From the NCBI GenBank assembly GCA_018292915.2, contig JACVVK020000014.1:637501-701500 (forward strand): a stretch of DNA of 64,000 nt. The letters run 5' to 3'. Every line of letters starts with the position of its first letter. The first letter of the stretch is position 1. A model generated the notes under the pieces. The model was not told the origin of the DNA. It was given only the letters and a program-made list of their open reading frames with translations, and did no database searches. This document shows positions 33,186 through 46,193 of this stretch, in pieces. The stretch is from Batillaria attramentaria (Eukaryota; Mollusca; Gastropoda; Batillariidae). The translations under genes and the position numbers were made by a program.

Positions 33186-36100
33186 ATTTAAAGTCACCAA
33201 CAGTGGTGCACATGGTTGGTTTAAAAGAGCGAACCATCAAACCCCGGTATACCACGCCAGGTATAAAATTTCCCCCCAAGAACGACTCGGAAACAATTCC
33301 GTGTACGCGTACATGTGATCAGTTTTTTTTTGTTTTTTTGTTTTTTTGTCAAAAGAATTTGGATCTGGGTAAAGAAGTTGACGCGTACTTTCTTTTTCAT
33401 GTAGTCAACATTCAACCTTTTTGTCAAAAGATTTCGAATCTGGTAAAGAAGTTGACGCCTACTTTCTATTCCATACAGTCAGCATTCAGCCTTTTTTTCC
33501 CGCCAAAAGAATTTGAATCTGGTAAAGAAGTCGACGCGTACTTTCTTAATCATATAGTCAATATTCAGCTTCTTTTTTTCTGTCCAAAAAAAAATCGAAT
33601 CTGGTAAAGAAGTTGAACAGACTGCAAACAACAGTCTGGAGTCTTTCCCAACTACGCAAAAAAAGGCTCTGGAACCATGAAAGGCTCTCTGTAATATCAT
33701 GCTTTGGGGCCAGGCTTTTCCTGTAGAGTATTCAAGCAACCTGCTGCACTTTCTGTTGCAAATCATTGCTGATAAATATTCCCTGGAAAAACCCGTATCT
33801 CAAATGACGGATTTGGCGGCGTTGAACAAATTTACCGATATTCGTGTCAACATGGCAAGTTAGCTTTCACGGCAGTAACAGAGCGGCTGCAGTGGCAAGG
33901 TGTGCAGGCATTTACTTGCAAAATTTCCCCAAGGAGAGATTTTTTTTTTTTTTTTTTCAGAATCAGGAACCCTGATGTTTTGTTTTCGCATAACGGTATC
34001 ACATGGAAAGGTACCCTGAAGCTGTTGTTTTCGCATAACGGTATCACACGGAAAGGAACTCTGAAGCCGTTGTTTTCGCATAACGGTATCACACGGAAAG
34101 GTACCCTGAAGCTGTTGTTTACGCATAACGGTATCACACGGAAAGTTACCCTGAAGCTGTTGTTTTCGCATAACGGTATCACACGGAAACGTACCCTGAA
34201 GCTGTTGTTTTCGCATAACGGTATCACACGGAAACGTACCCTGAAGCTGTTGTTTACGCATAACGGTATCACACGGAAAGTTACCCTGAAGCTGTTGTTT
34301 TCGCATAACGGTATCACACGGAAACGTACCCTGAAGCTGTTGTTTTCGCATAACGGTATCACACGGAAACGTACCCTGAAGCTGTTGTTTACGCATAACG
34401 GTATCACACGGAAAAGGTACCCTGAAGCTGTTGTTTTCGAATAACGGTATCACACGGAAAGGTACCCTGAAGCTGTTGTTTTCGCATAACGGCATCACAC
34501 GGAAACGTACCCTGAAGCTGTTGTTTTCGCAAAACCGTATCACACGGAACAGTACCCTGAAGCTGTTGTTTACGCATAACTGTATCACACGGAAACGTAT
34601 CCTGAAGCTGTTGTTTTCGCATAACCGTATCACACGGAACAGTACCCTGAAGCTGTTGTTTTCGCATAACTGTACCACACGGAAACGTACCCTGAAGCTG
34701 TTGTTTTCGCATAACGGTATCACACAAGAAGGGACCCTGAAGCTGTTGTTTTCGCATAATTGGTTTGGCTTTGATTTATATAGAAAGGAAAGGCAGTTTC
34801 TTCCAACAAACGGGCCAAGGCTGATTTCTTTCGCCCTCTTACAATGTGAATAAAGTAAACATTGTAAGTGTCAGTCGTTATATTTATACAGAAAGATTTT
34901 TTTTTAATCCGTTTGCTCAAGGTGCTTTTATTGTTTCTGGTTTGTTTTTGTTTTGTTTTCTTTCGATTTGTTTGTTTGTTTGTTGTTTTTCGGTCGCTGT
35001 TGTTGTTGTTGGCTTTTTTTATTTCTTTTTTTTTGTTGTTGTTTGGTGTGTGTGTGTGGGGGGGGGGGGGTGTTGGTGGTGGTTTTGTGTGTGTGTGTGT
35101 GTGGGGGGGGGGGGTGTTGGTGGTGGTTTTGTGTGTGTGTGTGTGTGTGTCTGTTTCGGGTTTCGTTTTCATGGTACTAGTGTTTGTTCTTTGTTCATTT
35201 ATTGTTGTCGAGAAAAAAAAAATCATAACCACCACCGCACAGGAACTCTTAATTACACCTATAACTGACTGAATCAAGGCTTACGTGGAAGCTGGTGCCG
35301 TAAGGATGCTAGCTAGAAAACATTACATAACCATGGTAACGAGATTATCCCGGCGAGCCATGACGGAATCAAGGGGCAAGTGCTCGACGGACGGGGCAGC
35401 CATATGGTCCGCCCAAGGCTGCTGGAGAAACACAAGAAGGCACTCAAGGGCTTTCACAGCTCTGGTCTTCAGCTTGATCCCTGTTCATTACGCCTAAGTG
35501 AGGAGTCGTTGGCAATGAGAGCTGGTCTCTTAACTATCCGCAGCAAGAGTTCCATGTTATCGGCTCATGACCGCAGATAATGATGACGTGTGTGTGGGGG
35601 GGGGGGGGGGGGAGAAGGAGAGGGGGTGAGTTTAAAGACGAGTTTGACAGCCAAGTTGATTTTGATATGTGCGTGCGTGTGTGTCAGTGTCTGTGGTGAG
35701 TCGGTGTGTGCCCGAGAATGAGAGAGAGGGGGGAGAGGGGAGGGGTAGCGGCGGTGAGTGTGTGTGTGTGGGGGGGGGGGGGGGGGGCATTACAAACACT
35801 GTATAATTTTGGGCTAAAGTGAAAAAAAGGGGACGAAATCTAAGCAATACAATCACCATGTAGCACAATTACAATTTATCATTTATTTATTTTTTTTGCT
35901 CGGATGGGGGGGGGGGGGTGAGGTGGAGGGGGGGGGGAGGGGCTAAAGTGAGGGAAAAGGGGACCTCCCCAAAAATCGCAAAATCCAACTCAGATCGTTT
36001 AGTTCACAGATGCTTTAGTCACGACTCTGCAGACCTACTGACTAACTGACAGCAGCACTTAGTGACCCTGGAAACGTCAGAGACCGCAAGAGGGAGCTAG

Positions 36101-37342
36101 GTATGTCCGGTAAGGGAGACCACGCCGTCGCCCCGGGGGCCCTGAAAGGGTAATGGTGACAGTTCGGGGACTAGATGACTGTCAAAACTGTGGCAGAACA
36201 TCCCGAGCCTCGCTCTGGTCCCTGTCGGAGCGGAGCTTGTTTCGTGACGAGTGCTTTCTTCATGACTGGTATTATGGTGTTATGTCAGCCATATTGGCGT
36301 TGACATGTAAAGTGATATGGAGGGGGGGGGGGGTTGATGGGGGGGTGATGGGGGGGGGGGTATTGTAAGTGTTCATTGGCAGAGGTAGAGCTGATGGGGG
36401 CTCATTGAAAACACTTAACTTGATGACGTGTACGCAATTATAAGTCATGTACTATAAATGTCGTATCGTTCACGATTTCTGTTTTCTCTGTTTGCGCTTT
36501 GGCTGGATTGCCGCTTTCATTTGTATCACTGGTAAAGAAGTATAGCCCCTTTGGTGAAATAGATGCAGCCGTTCCATGTGTTTTCGGTGGTTACACATAT
36601 AACGCATCTTCTTTGATTGGCTCTCCATCAGGCAAACACACTAACGAACAGCAACAACAGCAACAGCATCAGCAACAGCAAAAGCAACTACATCCAAAGA
36701 AGATGATACCAACTACCGCTTTAAAATGCATGTACTTTGTTTTGTTTTTTAAAAGTAAAATTTAAGAGGACTTCGAAAATTATTCAGTGTTTGTGCAATG
36801 CTCCCAGCACGGATACACGCACATACCAAAGTGTCCAAACTTAGCTGAATACACGGAGTGAAAACTTCACAATGAAATGTTTTACATACGATCCGATTAA
36901 AGCACAGGCTTAGAGCCAGCAAGTAAGATTTAGAAGGATGTTAATGCTATTTTGGACACCCCTCTTCCGCTGTCGGGCCGGATATCAAACAGTAAATTAT
37001 TTCGCAAGGACGCAGCTTGACGCGCGCGCTAACTCATGCGGAAAATCATGTACATGATTTTTGTTCTTTTCCCTTCTTTCTTTGTTTTCTATTTTATCAT
37101 CTTCCCCTTCCTGCTTCTTCTTCTTTTTCTTCTTCTTCACATCTTTTCCCTTAATGATTATGAGCGTTTCCGTCCTTACCATTTAAGTGTTTTTCAGGTT
37201 AGCAAATTTTGAACGATGACAGTCCAGCGGCCAATAACTCAGCCAGGAGTGCTTTAATTCCGCGCCTTTACATGAAACGTTGTCACGTGAGGTGCAGCTT
37301 GCATGAGGGTCAGCAAATTTAACATGAAGTTAGGATCTGTAG

Positions 37343-37433
<91 letters not shown>

Positions 37434-38737
37434 TTCTCGAGGGAAAATATATTTCTAATGTCCAACATTGTCACGGATTTCCGTGTTGTGCAGTCCTCTT
37501 CCCTTGCCCCCCCCCCTCCCCCCTACCCCACCCCCCTTTTTGAGAGAGAGAGAGAGAGAGCCCATGAAAAAAATCACAAATTTTACTTGAAATCTTCAGA
37601 TCACTGAGAACCACTTTCACAGCCACTATTACGTAATCTGCAGCGGTGTCGCCCACGCCTTGCGTAATAGTGGTTTGAAGTGGCTCCTACTGGCGTGCAG
37701 TGGATCGTTCTTTTTAACAATTCTTATCATCTAGTGGGCAGGGGTGATCGGGCTGAGGCTGGGGTTCTTAAGAGTGAAAAAAAAATGTAACCTGCCCCCC
37801 CCCCCCCCCCCCGTAGTGTAGTGGTTAGCACTTCGGACTATGGACCGGGTAACCCGGGTTCGAGTCCCAGCCGAGGCAAGCGGGGATTTTTCCTACCTAG
37901 GTCGGCTCCTATCCAGAGCGGGTGTGCTATGGGCCCAATGGGAAAGCTGTTGCCACACAGCCGAGTTTCACCCACTTCACGGGTGCGACTTTGGGGGTGC
38001 TTCCCTTGGTATGACACGTCTTATGATGTGGATGATTACACGGTCGTCACCGCAGGTACCGTAGTTCCCGGGCCTGGTGAATGCCGGGATATTTATGACA
38101 GAAAGCGTGGAATGCGGCCCTGCAGTCCCAAACCACACGGACCTCCATAGCATCATCTTCCCATCATCCTCATCTCCATCATCATGCATAATAAAAATTG
38201 CCCCAGCTTCCGAGCCCTTCGTGGATTCCACCCATTACAAGGGAGTAACACCACTGGAGCCGGCAAAGAGTTGTGGCAGCTTAAAAAAAAAAAAAAATGT
38301 GTGTGACGTTGACAAACGTACGCCATGCTTAACAGGTCAACGACCGTGCAACAACTTTGGTTATAAGTTAGAAAGGCTTGAAACGCTGCACTAACATCTA
38401 GCTTGTATCCGAATAGCAGAAACTGATAGACAATTATACTTGTGCATCAATGATTTTTACGAGCAAAGTTCTGTCAGCCGAGATTCCTAGTGTTTGAATT
38501 CCGCCTTGGAGAGTATTGTGACACCTTCCGGTCGTAAAAAAAACAAAAACGGAAAAGAATGAAAGCTGCCTGACCTAATCGCCAGCAAATTAATTTATAC
38601 TGTGCACTTTACAAGGGCTTTACAGTGCAGTTTTGATTTAAGCTGCATAAATTGTATCGCGGTGTCCAAGTGCCATGGAAAAGCTGAAAAGATTTAAGGC
38701 ATTGCTGCGTACGTGAGTAACAACACGTAAAGGAGCA

Positions 38738-38768
<31 letters not shown>

Positions 38769-40025
38769 GAAACAGGGAAACAGTTCGCCAACCCAACTGT
38801 CGATGGCTCAATGTCCTAAACAATAAAGAATTTGAATCTTGACTCTCTCTCTCTCTCTCTCTCCTCTCATGTTCTCCCGAAATATAAATCAAACATCAGT
38901 GTTGTGATTTCTTCTTCTTCTTCTTCCTTTTTTTTTTCTTTTTTTCCCCGTGAGCAAGACAAAAAGACTGGCAACTTACGCATTAGTGTAAGGGTAGGTG
39001 GACATGCCGGTGGGATCGTATGGATAGCAGGCTGCTGGCTGACTGATCCCTCGCCATGTGTCTCCAGCTTCCTTCAGGTCGTAGGCGGACGTCTGGTGGA
39101 CAAAATTAACCAAGCATTATTATTATTATTATCATCACCATCATTATCATCATCATCATCGTTATTGTTGTTGTTGTTATTAAGTTGGTGATAATTTCCG
39201 AGGATGTTGTCTTGTTCATGTTCAAAGATCATCATGACATCGGTCGGGGGGGGGGGGGGGGATCTAGACAGTTCAGCTGTTTGCATTCTGAAGTGTCAGC
39301 GTTCCGGCACACAGACCATATCTTGTCGAAGCTACCATGCGCCCAACCATCCACGCTCCCAACTTTTAATCAGAGTTTCCGCAAGGTAAGCTGAACTGAG
39401 TTCAGCAAGCTTCATTTTGACAAAGATGGGTTTATCTAGGTTTGACGACCTCTGAATAAGAGAACGAGACAAACACAGAAAGCAATACTTTTTTTGTAAA
39501 AGGGCCTAAGTCTCCCGGATAGGGTAAGCCCTTAGGTCTTTTTTTACCAGCAGACGGTAGACCTGTCAGGGGTGTACGAAGACGAGAGCTGACTGCACTC
39601 ACTACGTGTGTTGACGCTGAGAGGTTTTACGTCACACTGTCCACTCTGTCCACACGATCCTCTGACAGGCTGGACAGGCCAGAGTGGCGGTGCCCTCAGG
39701 TGTCAGGCCAACCCTCTTACGGCTCTCAGTCCCACTGCTTGCACGGACTGACCGCTAGCCGCGTCACATGCTGTACTGTCACTGATTGGGTACTCAAAGC
39801 ATACCGGCGGAACATACCGGCGGATACGAATACGAATCGATATGGACGCAGTTTCTGATCACTATTCTGTATGTTGTTGTTGTTGTTGTTGTTGTTGTTT
39901 AAACTGATACATTTTGTAGCACTAATGAAAGTACAGAAAAACAGTTTGAGCATAAACAAGACGTGCTTATGACATGCTCAATAAAAATTCAATGAAAGCA
40001 ACCTTTGCAACCGCGGTTCACGAAT

Positions 40026-40080
<55 letters not shown>

Positions 40081-41499
40081 GGGGAAGGGGGAGGGGGGGT
40101 CTCAGTTTGTCAGTGAGCATTTTCGTATCAACGGCGGTCAGCTTTTCTTGTGTGTGTGTGGTTTTTTTTGTTTGTTTGGTTTTTAAGGTTTTGTCTGAGG
40201 TCATTATCATTATACGTAAACTTTCCTATTGTCGTTTTTCAGCGCACGCTAACATTTTAGCGCATTCCGTACCGCGCAGAGTATCCCACGTTTTTGACTT
40301 TTTTTCGGTTTTGGTCCTGTATGCAAAAATCAGGCAACATTAACGGTTTCCTAACGGCTCTTACTGCAGCAAACACGAGTATAATCAAAGTGCAACACCC
40401 CCCCCCCCCCCCACTAAACCAAATTTAAATCCATCATCCATCATTTTTTTTTTTTTTTTTGTTGGGGGGGGGGGGGGGTAGTGACTGTAGCCTGCTCTTA
40501 GCTGGGCACAGCGCGAGAAACACACATGTGCACATCACAGTCGTTGCGCTCGGTGTGTCTACTAACTACAAAACTGAACACAGCTGTGCTCCATGACAAA
40601 CCCATTGAAGATGCACTGTCCGCCATGTTTGCGCGCCGAGTGACGTAGTACAGCCAATCAGAATCTGTTGCGGAAACCACAGTCACAGTTGTGGCTATTT
40701 GAAATCCAGGTTGCCGTGATGACGCCACAGAGGCGGAAACCCCCACAATCACAACTGTGTCACAACTGTTGACAGTGCCCAGTTAAGAGCCGGCTTGAGT
40801 CCACTGGTGCACAACTCCAAACTTGCTTGGTATGAACTGAGTTAAACAGTCATGTTTTCTATTACCATAGATCTCTCCAGTCACTCTTGTGGCGGGAACG
40901 CTGGGCACCTAGTCCCAGTCCAGTCAAAAGACGCAGTTTTTGGTATCGCGCGGAACTCTTGCGAGGAGTATGACCATTAATTCAGGTCTGCTGATGTGTT
41001 TTATACGCCACTACCGCCCCGCGACGGTGTCTCGCAGTGCATGAGTGCAGTAAGAATCAACGGTTACGGATGCTAATATATATATGCGATTCAGCGTGGT
41101 ACACACTAAGAAGCCTCGGCTACATAGAAATGTACTATTTGTACGGACAGACGATTACATTCATCGAAGTACAAGGGTGGGTGGGTGTTTGGGGGTTTAA
41201 CGTCCTTTTCCACCACATAGGGTGATATCATAGTCAAAGACAGGACAACGATGAAAAAGCCAGCACAAATATTTGGCCCCAGCCGGGATCGAACTCACGA
41301 CCCGAGCATTAGAAGTCCAACGCTCTACCATTCGACCACCCCGGCTCCCATCGAAGTACAAGCCTATGATTATTTTAAACGAGAAGTGCAATACAATACG
41401 TTTGTTTGTTTGTTTGTTTGTTTGTTCCAAGAGATCATATTATAATGAATGGAGCAACTTGCTGGGTCTGACGACAATTTTCTGTTCTATAATTGTTAC

Positions 41500-41581
<82 letters not shown>

Positions 41582-42763
41582 AAGTGTTCGGGACTGATCT
41601 GATTTGCTTGAAGAGAAGACTGGAATGAATCTATCGCAAAAGAGAATGGGGGTGGGTGGTCGGGAGGAGAGGAGGTGGGTGGCACAGATCGCTTACATCT
41701 GATTAATATTGTAAGCAGCTCCACTAGATCATCCGTGTTATTTTTATAGCTGGGGACACGAGAGGGTCATTTGTTGCCGGTACTTTTAAGACTATGACAG
41801 CCAAGGGTACTTGACCATTCGCCGCTATCCGCTCTTGTCCCTGTCGTGAAGTGTCTCGCCAATTTAACGCCTAACTCTTGTCGCCTTCTCTATATTCAGA
41901 CTGCTCGTGAGTGTAAAGTTTGTGCCCTTATAGCCTGTCGCGTGACTCCTTTAAAAACTATTCCATCAGCCGTTTAAACGCAGTTTCATAATACATGTAC
42001 CATGAGTAAATTCTTTCAGGTTCATGAGGAATTTTTTCCAAGTTGCTGAAGCGAAAACAGCCAGGAAAAACCCCTACCCTTAGGACAGGTGATGTCAGTC
42101 TTCCAGTCATCTGGACCAAAAAGGGCTTAAGCGCCACGGATTCAGTCGTCGCTTAAGCCATTTTGCCAGATAACCGTGGGTGTCTCCTAACAGGTGATGC
42201 CAGTCTTCCGGTCATCTGCACTGGTAAAAGGCTTAAGCGTTATGGACTCGTTAGCCGCTTAGGCCCTTCTTCCGGACTGCACCCACGTGTCTTCCATAAC
42301 TTCAAGCACGTCGCTTCAGCTACAGCGGTTGTATTGACACGATATTGTTTAAAGGGCCACTTAATTTCGCACGTAAGCCCTCTAACACCACCCGCCATCG
42401 TCAGGTCCGGCTGCCCCTCTCTCTCTCTCTCTCCCCTATCTCTCGGAGTGTTGACTCGGGCAAGTTTGATTTAACACTGTACGACGGTACGGCGTGTGTG
42501 CCAGACTTGAGGCTCTCAGTGGGTCGTTTGTCACTAATTGACAGGCATGTTGACGCTGTAGAAACAACTGACACAAATGCACTAATATGGATTACTGTCT
42601 CCTTTACACGGCCCCTCAGTCCAGACTGGTTCGAGGAGGGGGGCAGGGCTCGAGGAGCACTGCCAAAAGACAGGGAGGTTTAGGGGGAGTGGGCGAGGGA
42701 GGGGGGGGGGGGACTGGACTCGCCGGACTGCGGACGTGATCTCTGGCAGGTTTTTGTTGCAGA

Positions 42764-42840
<77 letters not shown>

Positions 42841-42978
42841 AGATAGTGGGAGACGAACAGACAGGAAAGAAAAGACGGGCACTGAGACAAGAAGGCCGAC
42901 TGAGAGACAGCCGAGCTGAACTGGCGTCATTTCCCGTGAAAACCAAAGCGACCTAAACTATCACGACTCTGTGCAAAG

Positions 42979-43018
<40 letters not shown>

Positions 43019-45429
43019 CTAAAAGCGACCTGAACTATCACGACTCTGTGCAAAGCCCACACACCCACACACACACACACCAACACCACCACCACAAAAA
43101 AAAGCCTTTGAGTGAGAGATCAAACCCGAGAATAAAATTAAGCGACTTCATCACAGCTAAAATTGTAAACCAGATCCACATTGCTGAGGTGTGACAAGAT
43201 ACGTGATTCATGCTTGTTCATCGCACAACCTTCAACCTCATTCACACGGTGCGCTTTGTCAAGTCTGTCAACATTTTCATTATTACTCTTGTTTCTGTTA
43301 GGGGTTATTTTTTATTTTTTATTTATTTATTTATTTATTTTACTTTAAACAAAGGCATAAAGAGATCTAGAACAGATAAGAAGAACAACGAGAAACAAAC
43401 ACAGGACCTGTCAACTATCAATTATGTCAATATAGAATCCTGTTTCTGTTTGTTTTTGCAATGGACAATGACACAGAGGTAGACACAAAATAAAACAAGG
43501 GCAGGAAGAAGAAAAACAAAACAAAACAAAAAAACAACCCAAAAAACCCCGAAGGAAATGTAGACAAAATACCACACTAACTTGAAATGTCAGTCCCCCA
43601 GCCACTCACCCACCCACCCATACTCCGAACGCCCGAACCGACCCCCGCCACCCCCGACAATCAGTTTGAAATATTTCTCGTCAGTGATTCCTCTTTGCAT
43701 TTAGGAATACATGGAAGTGAAAGCCGAAGATATCTGATGATCCAACAATGCAAAAATGCTATTCCTCATAGACCAAGATTAATATACACTAATATCAAAA
43801 TGAAAGGGTTTTTTGTTTGTTTTGTATTGTTGTGTTGTTGTTGTTGTTTGTTGTTTTTGGTTGTCGGTTTTATGTTTTGTTTGTTTGTTTGTTTGTTTGT
43901 TTTTTGGGGGGTGTCTTTTAGCTGTCCAGGGCATTTTTTTCTAAATTGAGGTTGGTTGGGGGGGGGGGGGTAAAGCCGGCACAAACTAGTTCAGTGCTTC
44001 CCCTTGAAATTCGAACTCGCGACCCGAGCATAGAAAATTCAACGGCCTACCAGCTCGGCTGTCCTGGCTCCCAGGTCAGACTTTAACCCTTTCTGTACTG
44101 ACACTACCATCACACGTCTGTCACAAAGCGCGTTTAACAAACAAACAAACAAACAAACAAGTATTCAACCAACGTACACAGAAACCGTTTCTATGGGAGT
44201 AATTTCATCAAGGCCGGTATTCCGAACATGAAAACACAAACAAAAACAAAAGCAGAAAATTTATTTTCTGCCTTTTCTGTCTGACTGTTACGAGCATATA
44301 GGAGCACGGCAAAGTGGACTTGAAATATCGTTACGACTCTAGTCGTAGCTCGAGCAGAATGAGTTCAAGCACAAAGGTACAGTCATCGAGTCTAGCAGAT
44401 ACAGCTGTTGCAGTGGAAGTATGTTTCAAGCCACTGGCCCAGCAACATTTTGTGAACACTGAATTCGTGATAATTATACAGCGTCTCATCCCCCCTGCCC
44501 TGCCCTCGGCAAGAAAATATATACGGCAGTGTGTTTACAGGGCAACAACCTACCTAGATGTGCAAGTCGGCAGCTCTGGCCTTATTTGTTGTGACACCTC
44601 CTAAAACACACTGCAGCGTGACAGAATGTGCATGACAGCAAAGATGGAAACAGGGATTTACTTCCTGTGGGTGTGTGTGCGCAGTTTTCCGTCTGTGACC
44701 AGATGCAATTTATATCTGTGATCTTTGATTGTTTCCTGTGGGTGTGCGCGGTTTTCGGTCTGTGACCAGATGCAGTTTATATATCTGTTCTTTCATTACT
44801 TCCTCTGGGTGTGCGCATTCTTGTCTGTGGCCAGATGCAATTTATGTCTCTCAGATGTCCTTGTAAACTTTTCCATCGTAAGTTTCGGGAGATGAACGCG
44901 AGATAATTTATCATTGTTAGGAGGGAGTCTTGGGAAAAATTACAAAGCTTGTGTTTGCCTGCTGTTGTTTTCATTCATTTTCCCATGGTATGTCACTTGT
45001 TTTGGGCTTAGTCAATGCTCCAAAGTTGTTTCCAGAAAGCACTGACGCACCAAAATGTTTAATAATTTAGAAAACAAGGTACAAGGTCTTTTGGATTAAC
45101 TGTGGGCAGACTCTTCCCCTACAACAGATCATTCTCGCGTCTTCGTTCACAACCCGGACTTTCAAACGTGACTGCAGTTCACAGGCGAAAACTGATTACA
45201 GGTACGGGCCATCTGAACTATATGTTCCTGTTTGCTCATTTGTTTAATTCTTCTGACAAAACTATAATCATCGTAAAGAGTTGAACGAGGGGTGACGTCA
45301 CTCATCTATTTTTAGGAGCAGGGCCGGCTACTCACCTGATTCCTTGGGCCAAGACAAGGACAGACTAAAACTGACTAATTTAGATATATATGTCTATAAA
45401 TATTTGTTAGCTTTCTGAATATTTGTCAT

Positions 45430-45465
<36 letters not shown>

Positions 45466-46125
45466 TGTTAACGGATTGCCGGATAGCCGAGATGGCAGAT
45501 CGTTGGATTTTCAATGCTCGGGTCGTGAGTTTGAATCCTTGCTTGGATCCAAGAATTTGTCCTTCTGTTTCCTGTTGTCATTTTTGTTGGTTTGTTTTTT
45601 TGTTTGTTTGTTTGTTTGTTTGTTTGTTTGTTTGTTTGTTTGTTCTCATTGCACCGACTTTTACACTAGCTGTGTGTGATGGAAACGGACGTTAAACCCG
45701 CAACCGGCCAAATATAATTCCTAGCTTCAAAAACACTTCATTTCTTCGAAGAATCAAGGTGACTCGGAACTTGCGTAAAAGACGGTGCGGTAAATCACAT
45801 GTACATAGTGTCATTGCACTTACGTTTGTTGCACTTAGGCTGGAACTCGTTGGCTATACATTGCCATGCAGAATTCTGGTCGTCGACACATATTAGCATT
45901 CATGTGTACAAAGACAAAGTTCTTCCATTAGTTGTTGTGAAACAGTGGAGGGCAATGTCCGACATAGACTATTTTAAGTGTACTGGTGTTTCAGTGACCT
46001 GTATCCCACGGTCTCACACCTTCTACTGCTTTAGGTCAAGGTAAAGCACCAGACAGAGAGAGAGACAGAGTGAGGGGAGCGTGGGGGGGGGGGGAGACTC
46101 AGACAGATATTTCAGCTGTCGTCTA

Positions 46126-46193
<68 letters not shown>

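Noticed and set aside
33847..34853. 180-290 residue repetitive proteins on both strands
   Set aside because: The 45-bp minisatellite has no stops in several frames. No start context, splice site or domain supports translation.
36153..36368. Cys-containing 71-residue ORF
   Set aside because: It lies within Irx intron 2, ends in G runs, and shows no signal peptide or known motif.
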